DNA of 13,128 bases, taken from positions 1 to 13,128 of the forward strand of contig CAZVSU010000071.1 in assembly GCA_964629645.1 (NCBI GenBank), read 5' to 3'. Origin of the DNA: JAAKFL01 sp964629645. Its GTDB lineage: Bacteria > Chlamydiota > Chlamydiia > Chlamydiales > SLFE01. Within the stretch, counting starts at the first letter, position 1. Each line of letters begins with the position of its first letter. A program made the position numbers and the translations under genes. The notes under the pieces are model-generated. The model was not told the DNA's origin, did no database searches, and was given only the letters and a program-made list of their open reading frames with translations. Below are positions 1 through 6,501 of the stretch, piece by piece.

Positions 1-994
1 CTAGTTGGTTATCGTCTAGTTCTAGCCTACTCAAGTTTTTGAGATTATTAATCGATTCCGGCAGGCTTTCTAGCTGGTTATTCGTTAGCTTCAGTACATT
101 CATGTTTCTAAGATCACAAAAAGATTCGGGTAGCCTTTGTAGCTGATTTTTGCTTAGATCCAGCACCGTCAAACTAGTGAGAGCTCCGATGGATTGAGGC
201 AGGCTCTCTATGTGGTTATCCATTAATAGAAGACTCGTCAAGCTTGTCAGACACCCAATGGCAGATGGAAGTCTTATCAAACCGGTTAAATGTAGATCAG
301 TGATCGAAGAGCCTCCTGACTCTAGCTCTGACTTCCACTGATCTGCTTTTTCCGCAAGCGGGGTCTCAAACGAAGGGGGAGTCAAATTTGGCACTTTCTG
401 ACAAAATTGATCGAGCACTTTATTTTCGACAATTTCTTCTCTTTCCTCTATGTGTCTCAGTGCGGCAAGGGTACTAAATCCCTTGAGAGAACCTTCGCGT
501 TTTAATATCCTTTCTTGTTTGTTAAAAACAATGGCAATAGACCGACGCATATACCCCCGAGTTGTTTCCCCTTCTTTTTTTTCGTCGAGATTGTAGGGCT
601 GAATAAAACGGGATAATCGACCCTTGTGAGTTTCGATTAAAAGATTTTCAGAACGACGAAATTTTGAGCAAACATCCCCTAAAGCGGTGTTTTCACTATA
701 CCAAAAAATTTCGATACGCGCGTCGTCTGGTAGTCTATCAATAGGGTTCTCATTGCTTATCAGAGTTTGGACTTTGTGGTGACGCCATTCTCTCAGCTTT
801 CGCGAGGCGTGTAAAGTGCAGTAAGCGAGTGCGACGAGAGAGAGGGCTCCGAAAGCAACACCACAGATCGTGGTCACAGTGCAGCCGGACGAGATGAGAC
901 AAGCGACTCCTATTGCGGCTGCGCCGGCTCCGACGAGAGCAAATCGCTGACTGTTGTTATTAGCAAATTGATTTTGACTCAACTCTGTATTCAT
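1..994 (-). CDS. Partial LRR protein with Inc-like membrane hairpin and F-box-like motif (C-terminus outside window)
   Basis: I translated this from the minus strand; the frame is open from the ATG at 994 to the window start (331 codons, incomplete). Residues about 18-38 and 41-62 are two hydrophobic stretches with a very short turn, like the bilobed hydrophobic domain of chlamydial inclusion-membrane (Inc) proteins. Residues about 84-113 resemble an F-box: LP at 88-89, IF at 96-97, VC at 108-109, though the middle is a few residues shorter than usual. From about residue 232 there are at least four 23-residue leucine-rich repeats of the LPxxIxxLxxL type (LPSAIGCL, LPQSIGAL, LPESFCDL, LPESINNL), which run off the edge. 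AGGAG at 1003-1007 sits 8 nt before the ATG and supports the start. A host-directed effector that recruits ubiquitin-ligase components is an inference; the LRR call is firm, the F-box call moderate. Confidence 0.85.
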   Translation of the reverse strand, partial: MNTELSQNQFANNNSQRFALVGAGAAAIGVACLISSGCTVTTICGVAFGALSLVALAYCTLHASRKLREWRHHKVQTLISNENPIDRLPDDARIEIFWYSENTALGDVCSKFRRSENLLIETHKGRLSRFIQPYNLDEKKEGETTRGYMRRSIAIVFNKQERILKREGSLKGFSTLAALRHIEEREEIVENKVLDQFCQKVPNLTPPSFETPLAEKADQWKSELESGGSSITDLHLTGLIRLPSAIGCLTSLTSLLLMDNHIESLPQSIGALTSLTVLDLSKNQLQRLPESFCDLRNMNVLKLTNNQLESLPESINNLKNLSRLELDDNQL

Positions 995-1036
995 GAACGT
1001 AACTCCTAGTGAAACTTTAACCGATGAATGTAGATT

Positions 1037-1062
1037 GATTGAATTAAGATTGAATTAAGATT
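1037..1062. repeat. 11-bp AT-rich tandem repeat, about 2.4 copies
   Basis: GATTGAATTAA occurs at 1037-1047 and again directly at 1048-1058, followed by a partial GATT at 1059-1062. It lies 43-68 bp upstream of the LRR gene start on the minus strand, where its promoter should be. The 11-bp period is close to one DNA turn, so a bent or protein-binding site is possible. I see no convincing -35/-10 pair for the LRR gene itself. Confidence 0.6.
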
Positions 1063-1202
1063 CTTGAATTCACCGGAAAGCACAGGGAAAGTTTGACCCC
1101 CTAAAATTAGAGGACATCCCGTGTTTGCGTCCGATTGAACCCGTATCTTAAACTTTGACGGGGATGCGCCCTGGACGTTTTGTCTTCACACGCGGGCAAA
1201 GT

Positions 1203-1231
1203 TTGATTATTAAGTAATAATTTGTTAAGAT
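1203..1231 (+). promoter_or_regulatory. Candidate sigma-66/sigma-70 type promoter of the MscS-family gene
   Basis: TTGATT (1203-1208) and TAAGAT (1226-1231) are separated by 17 bp and match four of six consensus positions each. The start codon at 1260 is about 20 nt beyond the expected transcription start. The surroundings are very AT-rich, so chance matches are easy. The rest of the 995-1259 spacer holds only the tandem repeat and scattered copies of AAAGTTTGA or its inverted form (1088, 1150 and 1199 regions). Confidence 0.4.
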
Positions 1232-1259
1232 TAAAATTAATTTAAAATGACGGGTATTG

Positions 1260-3377
1260 ATGCGAATCAAAAAATATATTTTATTATCTTTTACCTTTCT
1301 TTTTTGCGTTGGCGCTCCTCTTGTGGCTGAATCGCCGGGCGAGCCTCCCAAAGAGATGGCGACGCCCGACCCTTTGTCGCTAAAGTCTCAATGGTGGGAA
1401 TTTTTTGATGTGAGGGGAGAGGCTTACACCCAGCAAGCGGAAAAATTCAAGACTCATCTTTATGATCTTCTCAGCAAGCTTGAAGGGGATCAAAAAGATA
1501 CGGCATCGAGTCTTATCCAAAGGTTGGCCAGCCATGTCGACGAGCTCCCTACCTTTCGGGAGCAAAACCCCGACATACCTGCCGTTAAGCCCTTTTTTGA
1601 CTCCTATACCTTGAACCAGCAAATCGATCTAGCCAAACAGATCTCGAACCTTCGGTCCACGCTGAGCAATGAGAAAAAAGAAGAGAAATTCCTTTCAAAC
1701 CGCAACGGCAAAGTAGCGAAGCACCTGGATAAGCTCATCATTGCATACCGGGATCAGACGGAAGAGACGTTTCAAAAGTTCATGACGGGATTGGAAATCC
1801 TCAACACGCGCTTCACCCTCGCCATAAATGACCAGAAGCTGCGCTATGTCAAAGAAAACCGAGCGATTCTCGAAAAGGCGATGAAAAGAGCGGAAGAAGA
1901 GCTCAAATACGCGCGCTCTCATAGTGATTTTAGTCAAATCGATATCAACGAAATCGCCGCCGATTTGTCCGATATGAAGGGAAAGCTCGAACAGGCGCGC
2001 AGCGGATCGTTGATTTCTGAATTGAGAGCAAGTCCCAACTACGACAACTCCTATCAAGGCAAGCTTAAGGCCTCGCTTGAACAGCTGGAAGAGTACCAGC
2101 TCAGTATTAGAGAACTTTCTGCCGAGCTTTCTGTCCTTTTTCAGGAAGTCAAGCTTTTGATCAGCAAACTCAACCTCGATGAGTATGAAGGGTCGCTTGA
2201 CGATCTGAAAAACCGTTTTGTTCAACTTTCGTCTCAACTCGACGCAATTAAAGCGCAGGCAAACCAATGGGATCAGCGAAACGATGAAGAGTTCAGCCGG
2301 TTCGATAAATTCGTCGACGGGGAAGAGGAGTCGTCGAGGGATGCGGAAAAGCTGGGCCAAAAACGGGCGAAAAAAATTCAGGAAAACCGAGTCCTTCTCA
2401 ATCAAATTGATGAAAAGATCTTCACCACAAACTACATGATCGAACAGCTCGACCAAACAATCCTTGCTCGCCAGCCCGCCCCTTTCCGCGTTTGGACACA
2501 GTCAGTGGATACTGTCTTCAATTGCTGCGAACAAGTTTTGGGGTGGTACGATCAGCCTCTCTTCCGCGTCGGGGATCAGCCGATCACAGCGCGCGATGTT
2601 GTGAATGGATTGATTGTTCTTGTCGTCGCTTTTTTTCTATCGGTTTTTGTCAGGCGCCTCATTGCAAAAGGATTTGAGAAAAGGCGCCTCTCTCACGGAT
2701 TCATTTACTCAATCAACCGCCTCGTTCACTACTCGATCATGCTGGTGGGCGTTGTTTTTGCCCTTTCTTCTGTGGGGCTGGACTTTGACCGGATTTATCT
2801 TGTGATTGGTGCTCTCGGTGTGGGAATCGGATTCGGTTTGCAGGGGATCGTCAATAATTTTGTCAGCGGTTTGATCATTCTGTTTACCCGCAATTTTAAG
2901 GTGGGCGATCTGATCAATTTGGAAAATGGAGATCTCGGCAGCGTCACGGCGATCAATGTTCAAAACACCATCATCCGCACCTTTGACGGCGTCGATGTCG
3001 TGGTCCCTAACTCCAATCTCGTCACCACCAAGTTTGTCAACTGGACGAGGAAGGATCCTTATAAGCGGTTTAAGGTTCGATTCATCACCCCTTTTGGCGT
3101 CGACAAAGAAAAGCTACGGGCTGCCATTCAGGAAGCGGCAGAAAAAGTGCCGTCGACAGCCGGACAGGCAAACGGCCTTCCCGATCCGGATCTTTGGCTC
3201 GTCGAATTTGGCGAGTATGGCCTTATATTCGAACTTGTCGTTTGGGCGAATATGTTCAAGTCGGGCAATCACGGCGCCATCGGAACTTCCTATGTGTGGG
3301 AAGTGGACGACGCCTTGAGACGGCATGGCTTCAAGCTTGCCTACCCCGTCTGGCAAACGATTGAAGACGTCCCCTAG
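1260..3377 (+). CDS. MscS-family mechanosensitive channel with long periplasmic coiled-coil domain
   Basis: 705 residues. A Sec signal peptide (basic MRIKK, hydrophobic core, likely cut near residue 23 after LVA) is followed by about 400 highly charged, helical, coiled-coil-like residues. Three membrane segments follow, at about 446-468, 480-506 and 511-541. The third is the pore helix of MscS channels, glycine/alanine-rich with the hallmark GFGLQGIVNNFVSG. The cytoplasmic beta domain (about 542-600) and the alpha/beta domain follow. Such channels sit in the inner membrane and open under tension to release solutes on hypo-osmotic shock. The architecture recalls MscK-type large channels, but only three helices are visible rather than eleven, so the periplasmic part may sense something else. 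I chose ATG 1260 over a TTG at 1257; no strong ribosome site precedes either. The gene is single and converges on the HAD gene, sharing the stop region. Confidence 0.9.
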   Translation: MRIKKYILLSFTFLFCVGAPLVAESPGEPPKEMATPDPLSLKSQWWEFFDVRGEAYTQQAEKFKTHLYDLLSKLEGDQKDTASSLIQRLASHVDELPTFREQNPDIPAVKPFFDSYTLNQQIDLAKQISNLRSTLSNEKKEEKFLSNRNGKVAKHLDKLIIAYRDQTEETFQKFMTGLEILNTRFTLAINDQKLRYVKENRAILEKAMKRAEEELKYARSHSDFSQIDINEIAADLSDMKGKLEQARSGSLISELRASPNYDNSYQGKLKASLEQLEEYQLSIRELSAELSVLFQEVKLLISKLNLDEYEGSLDDLKNRFVQLSSQLDAIKAQANQWDQRNDEEFSRFDKFVDGEEESSRDAEKLGQKRAKKIQENRVLLNQIDEKIFTTNYMIEQLDQTILARQPAPFRVWTQSVDTVFNCCEQVLGWYDQPLFRVGDQPITARDVVNGLIVLVVAFFLSVFVRRLIAKGFEKRRLSHGFIYSINRLVHYSIMLVGVVFALSSVGLDFDRIYLVIGALGVGIGFGLQGIVNNFVSGLIILFTRNFKVGDLINLENGDLGSVTAINVQNTIIRTFDGVDVVVPNSNLVTTKFVNWTRKDPYKRFKVRFITPFGVDKEKLRAAIQEAAEKVPSTAGQANGLPDPDLWLVEFGEYGLIFELVVWANMFKSGNHGAIGTSYVWEVDDALRRHGFKLAYPVWQTIEDVP

Positions 3378-4150
3378 ACAGCTTTCGCTTTCAGCCTTTC
3401 TTTTGCCTCTTCATCGGACATGATCTGCCCGAAATGTTCGAATTGAAGATCGACCACTTCGGCGTCGAGGTTTTTCACTTTTTCATCTGCGGCGCCGTAG
3501 CGCAAACCGATGAAGGGAATCTTCCGTTTCTCTGCCCATTCTGCAATCGGGATGATATGGGAGCGCTTATCATTGATGAATATAATCATTTTTGGCTGAA
3601 TGCCCAGAGTATCGAGGAACGTAAACAGCGCCTTCCCTTTATGAGTGTTGGCGGTGAAAAGAGTCCCCCCTCTGAAGAGCACGCCCCGTCCATTCATAAA
3701 AAAAAGATCGTCCTGAGTCGGCGCTGTCCGGCTTAAATCGATTCCGACGCTTGCCAGCTGTTGATTCGTGCGGGTCGACATCCCGAGACCGCGAGTCGTC
3801 AGTCCCATGACAGAAAAGCCCTGCTCCTGAAGATGACGCACGATCCGATCGATATTGGGCTCTACGAGCTGCACCTTCGTGATATTTTGCACAGACATCC
3901 AATCGGCCAGAGCCTTTTCAAGCGCCTCGTCTTGTTCTAAGCCGCGGTCGATCCAATGGGCGATCCGGTGATGGAACCACTGATCGCTTCCAAGAGCCTG
4001 CACGGGCTCGATCAAAGTGTTGTCGATATCAAAGATCACAAGAGCATTCGGCTTGAGCACGGTGGTGAGCTGGTCCATGTGCATCACCTCGATGATCTCT
4101 CCGGAAAGGGGAGCGAGAAAAGCAAAAATTAAAGCAAAATAGCGGTTCAT
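3374..4150 (-). CDS. Secreted HAD-superfamily (DUF2608-type) protein
   Basis: 258 residues. Residues 1-17 form a signal peptide (LIFAFLAPLSG, then EI), so the protein probably acts in the periplasm or beyond. The HAD hydrolase motifs are visible: motif I DIDNT at 41-45 (nucleophile D41, acid D43), motif II LTTRG at 117-121, a lysine at 171 or 173 for motif III, and motif IV FINDKRSH at 191-198 with D194. The layout and the exported N-terminus resemble the DUF2608 family, known from intracellular bacteria including chlamydiae and legionellae. A phosphatase is likely but the substrate is unknown. AGGAGG six nt before the ATG (4157-4162 on the plus strand) is an ideal ribosome site. It lies 33 bp downstream of the SET gene and is probably co-transcribed with it. 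Its TAG overlaps the TAG of the convergent channel gene. Confidence 0.8.
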   Translation of the reverse strand: MNRYFALIFAFLAPLSGEIIEVMHMDQLTTVLKPNALVIFDIDNTLIEPVQALGSDQWFHHRIAHWIDRGLEQDEALEKALADWMSVQNITKVQLVEPNIDRIVRHLQEQGFSVMGLTTRGLGMSTRTNQQLASVGIDLSRTAPTQDDLFFMNGRGVLFRGGTLFTANTHKGKALFTFLDTLGIQPKMIIFINDKRSHIIPIAEWAEKRKIPFIGLRYGAADEKVKNLDAEVVDLQFEHFGQIMSDEEAKERLKAKAV

Positions 4151-4183
4151 ATAAATCCTCCTTTTTTTGGAAAAGTATAGAGA

Positions 4184-4996
4184 TCATGAGAGATTGTCAG
4201 AAAGAGCTTTTTTTCGTTTGCGCCAAAAATCGGGGCCATAGTCAAATGTCAGCGGCTCTCCTCTCTTTACCGGGCGGTTTGTGAAAAAGATGGTGTGGAG
4301 AAAACGGCCTAAGACGAGGCACTGGGGCTGTAAGTTGGGTTCGTCGCTGTGGTTGATGAACCTCGTCTCGTTGCCTCCGGGCAGGGCGTCGATCATCATG
4401 TAACGAAACGACCAAAATCGGGTCGGATAATGGAGGCAGTAAGCGTTTTGATCGGGCTTTGTCCGCAAGTATTCTCTTACGATCCCTGTGTACTCTCCGA
4501 TCCAGGTGTCCGCCTTCAAATCCTCTTCAGCAAAGAGTCCGTAGCCAAACGTCTCGTCGATGTAACGGACCGATACAGAGGCGATGGCTCCTTGGTCGAT
4601 TCTCCGGGCATATTTTTCCCCCAAGGTTCTATTCTCCAGCCCGGGAAGTCTTAAAATATAGGGGACGCTCTTGGCTGCTAGATGAAGTGTCGCATAATCG
4701 CGAAAGCGGATCGCGTCGTAATAGGGGATGCTGAAAAGCGCGCGAAACTCATCGGGGGTGAAGGGCCTTGGATGTTGGGCGCTTTTCGTCTGAATCAAGA
4801 TCTTTCGCTCCTCATGAACCGAGAGCGCCGCTTCGCACTTTTTTCGCCCCATAAAGCGGGCCAGCTGCAAGGGGGTCAGCCCTTCAGAATTGCGCTCGGT
4901 CATCAGCGCTTCATGGCCGGCGAGCCGCTTCGCTTCGTTTGGCCGATTATCGAGCACCGCCATGTGCAGGAGGTTGTTTTGTTTCTTTGAGAACAT
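4184..4996 (-). CDS. Ankyrin-repeat and SET-domain protein (putative lysine methyltransferase)
   Basis: 270 residues without signal peptide. Residues 7-60 make about two ankyrin repeats (NLLHMAV; GLTPLQLARFMG). The SET domain covers about 140-258: GYG at 151-153 for cofactor binding, EYTG at 168-171, RFINHS at 212-217 followed by EPN at 219-221 (the NHSxxPN signature), and LTFDYG at 249-254 with the catalytic-type tyrosine 253. There is no cysteine-rich post-SET motif. SET proteins transfer methyl from SAM to lysines. Chlamydia trachomatis NUE is a type III secreted SET protein that methylates host histones, and chlamydial SET enzymes can also modify the bacterium's own histone-like proteins; which applies here is open. 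The ankyrin repeats favour a protein-binding role. No Shine-Dalgarno is visible and the candidate -10 box ends 9 nt before the ATG, so the mRNA may be leaderless. Confidence 0.88.
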   Translation of the reverse strand: MFSKKQNNLLHMAVLDNRPNEAKRLAGHEALMTERNSEGLTPLQLARFMGRKKCEAALSVHEERKILIQTKSAQHPRPFTPDEFRALFSIPYYDAIRFRDYATLHLAAKSVPYILRLPGLENRTLGEKYARRIDQGAIASVSVRYIDETFGYGLFAEEDLKADTWIGEYTGIVREYLRTKPDQNAYCLHYPTRFWSFRYMMIDALPGGNETRFINHSDEPNLQPQCLVLGRFLHTIFFTNRPVKRGEPLTFDYGPDFWRKRKKALSDNLS

Positions 4997-5005
4997 AACT
5001 TAAGG

Positions 5006-5035
5006 TTATACCCGGTTCGAGACCAAAATCACAAG
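5006..5035 (-). promoter_or_regulatory. Candidate promoter of the ankyrin-SET / HAD transcription unit
   Basis: Read on the minus strand: TTGTGA (5035-5030) and TATAAC (5011-5006), with an 18-bp spacer. The -10 box matches five of six consensus bases and the -35 four of six. Only 9 nt separate the -10 box from the ATG at 4996, so transcription would start about at the start codon. Confidence 0.5.
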
Positions 5036-5044
5036 ACGACAAAT

Positions 5045-5073
5045 TTGACAATCCGCTGGCCGTCATGTAAGCT
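5045..5073 (+). promoter_or_regulatory. Candidate distal promoter of euo
   Basis: TTGACA at 5045-5050 is a perfect -35 box. With a 17-bp spacer, TAAGCT (5068-5073) is a poor -10 (three of six), partly helped by a preceding TG. If used, it gives a leader of about 210 nt that contains the hairpin at 5108-5161. A promoter closer to euo in the AT-rich stretch 5180-5270 is equally possible, but I cannot pick one with confidence. Confidence 0.3.
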
Positions 5074-5107
5074 GTCCAGACCCCATTGATTTAAAAATTA
5101 TGATGGG

Positions 5108-5161
5108 GAGTAAAGCTCTACTATTAAAATTTTAAGGGTAGAAGAGTCTTTACTCGTTTTT
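5108..5161 (+). terminator. Terminator-like hairpin in the euo upstream region (possible attenuator)
   Basis: GAGTAAAG (5108-5115) pairs perfectly with CTTTACTC (5148-5155). The stem can continue as CTCT (5116-5119) with AGAG (5143-5146) past a bulged T, and five T residues follow at 5157-5161. It faces euo and ends about 127 nt before its start codon. No gene lies upstream on this strand within 1.6 kb, so it either attenuates a distal euo promoter or ends a short unannotated transcript. Confidence 0.45.
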
Positions 5162-5288
5162 AATCAAAATTTCAAAATCTCCTTGCTAAAAAAGAATGTT
5201 TATGAGAAAATATTTATTTCAAAGGCTGTGAAGATATTAAAACTTACAATTTTTGCTAAATAAAACATAAAAAAGCAGGAGAAGAAAC

Positions 5289-5744
5289 ATGACTAACTTT
5301 GGTGATCAAAACCACGAAGTAAAAGTCGCCCAAGAGGCTCCTAAAAGGGAGTATGTTTCCATTACTGAAGCTGCTGAGATCAACAACGTGACAAGACAGG
5401 CGATTTATGTCGCGATCAAGTTGAACAAGCTCAAGGCTAAGAAGGAAGCGTCTCGTTGGACGATACACGTTAACGACTTGGAAGAGTACCGCAAGCAAAA
5501 GTACTCGCGTGCGAAATCAACTTTCGACGGAGAGCTATTGTTTGACAATGAGAGAGGCTTTTACTCTGTGAAGCAGACCGCTGAAATGCTCGGCGTTCCT
5601 GTGCAGAAAATCTACTATGCCACTCGTATTGGAAGACTTAAGGCGCACAGACGCGGGTCTGCATGGGTCATTCATGTCGACGATATCAAAGGGTATCGCG
5701 AGTCGATCGTGAAAGCACATCCAAATCAAGCAGAAGCGAGCTAA
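5289..5744 (+). CDS. euo: EUO-type DNA-binding developmental regulator (tandem excisionase-like winged helices)
   Basis: 151 residues. Two similar winged-helix modules of the excisionase/MerR kind lie at about 22-69 and 91-138. They are an internal duplication: YVSITEAAE / FYSVKQTAE, VTRQAIYVAI / VPVQKIYYAT, SRWTIHVNDL / SAWVIHVDDI. Motifs VTRQAIYVAIK, GELLFDNE, EMLGVPVQK and YYATR match what I recall of Chlamydia EUO. EUO is an early-expressed repressor that binds late-gene promoters and keeps the cell in the replicating reticulate-body stage, so this is the window's best taxonomic marker. The protein is shorter than the roughly 180-residue Chlamydia EUO, ending soon after the second module. 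AGGAG at 5277-5281, 7 nt before ATG, fixes the start. It is probably monocistronic: a long leader upstream, an intrinsic terminator 18 bp after the stop. Confidence 0.92.
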   Translation: MTNFGDQNHEVKVAQEAPKREYVSITEAAEINNVTRQAIYVAIKLNKLKAKKEASRWTIHVNDLEEYRKQKYSRAKSTFDGELLFDNERGFYSVKQTAEMLGVPVQKIYYATRIGRLKAHRRGSAWVIHVDDIKGYRESIVKAHPNQAEAS

Positions 5745-5761
5745 TCGTCAACTGCTGAATG

Positions 5762-5798
5762 ACGCAGAGTCCGGCATCAGGTCTCTGCGTTTTTTTTT
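5762..5798 (+). terminator. Intrinsic terminator of euo
   Basis: ACGCAGAG (5762-5769) pairs perfectly with CTCTGCGT (5783-5790) around a 13-nt loop, followed by an unbroken run of nine T residues through 5798. It is 18 bp after the euo stop codon and separates euo from the Mrp operon. Confidence 0.92.
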
Positions 5799-5811
5799 GC
5801 TTGATGAGCAA

Positions 5812-5840
5812 TTGTCCCTAATTCCGTTTTTTCATATGGT
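5812..5840 (+). promoter_or_regulatory. Candidate promoter of the Mrp operon
   Basis: TTGTCC (5812-5817) and TATGGT (5835-5840) with a 17-bp spacer lie between the euo terminator and the first operon gene. Four of six consensus bases match in each box. The ATG at 5851 is only 10 nt beyond the -10 box, and no Shine-Dalgarno is visible, so the transcript may begin within a few bases of the start codon. Confidence 0.4.
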
Positions 5841-5850
5841 TTGATCAGTC

Positions 5851-6501
5851 ATGATCAAACTTTTTTTTTGTCTCACCCTTTTGTTTCCGCCTCTCGCTGC
5901 CGAGATTGAATTCGGCATTCGTTTTCCCGTTCCGGAAGGAAGCGGACTTGAGCCTTACTCTCAAGCTGTGGCTGGCGACGAGGCCCCAAAGCTTGTTCAC
6001 GAGGCGGGCCGGGCGCGTGCCGCAGCATGGGATAAGCTCAACATTCCTAAGATGCAGCAATCACTTGCGGGCAACCGAAGACTTGACGAGCTTTTGAGCG
6101 CTTTGAATTTGCGATTTTCCCATTTTTCTTTGTTCGGCCAAAAACTTGTGGCGGTCTACAACTGGTCAAACGCGGCAACGGGCATGCCGGATAGGGAATC
6201 GGATGAAGCGGCGCGCGTCTTGGTAGAGGAGGTCAGAACCACCTTTCGCGATGCTTTTGATGGCGAAGGGCTAGAGTGGAAAGTCTCGTTCACGCCTTAT
6301 CCTCAACTCGTTGGCGAGGTGCAAGGGCGCCCTATTGCCGTCATTGATCAGCGCGAACCTTTGTTTTTTGTCGTCTTGAAAGAGGGGGCGCGTTTAGGCG
6401 ATCTCGAACGGCTGATTTTGTTGCAAAAGGGGAGCGGCCCGGATCCCAAACCGCTCAAACCTCTGGCGAAGGAAATGATCATTTACGGAGAGCAAAAGTG
6501 A
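5851..6501 (+). CDS. Exported protein of unknown function, first gene of the Mrp operon
   Basis: 216 residues; I do not recognise the family. It starts with a clear signal peptide (MIKLFFCLTLLFPPLAA, then EIEFG), with no lipobox cysteine at the cut site and no later membrane segment, so a soluble periplasmic protein is expected. The middle (about 75-145) looks mixed helix and strand. The part around 145-180 contains hydrophobic strands (WKVSFTPYP, PIAVIDQ, LFFVVLKEG), and the end is proline- and lysine-rich. Its TGA overlaps the GTG of mrpA in GTGA, so the two are translationally coupled and this gene's output should match that of the antiporter. That makes an accessory or assembly role with Mrp a reasonable guess, not shown by any motif. 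The start has no strong ribosome site but follows the candidate promoter closely. Confidence 0.85.
   Translation: MIKLFFCLTLLFPPLAAEIEFGIRFPVPEGSGLEPYSQAVAGDEAPKLVHEAGRARAAAWDKLNIPKMQQSLAGNRRLDELLSALNLRFSHFSLFGQKLVAVYNWSNAATGMPDRESDEAARVLVEEVRTTFRDAFDGEGLEWKVSFTPYPQLVGEVQGRPIAVIDQREPLFFVVLKEGARLGDLERLILLQKGSGPDPKPLKPLAKEMIIYGEQK

Noticed and set aside
1257..1259. TTG as start of the channel gene
   Set aside because: The ATG directly after it (1260) gives a normal signal peptide; neither has a ribosome site that would favour TTG.
1148..1351. 67-residue minus-strand frame at the start of the channel gene
   Set aside because: It spans the promoter and the signal-peptide coding part of a well-supported gene and its translation shows no family features.
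1695..2456. 253-residue open frame on the minus strand inside the channel gene
   Set aside because: It lies entirely antisense to the charged coiled-coil region, whose codon make-up leaves the opposite frame open. It has no ribosome site and no recognisable domain.
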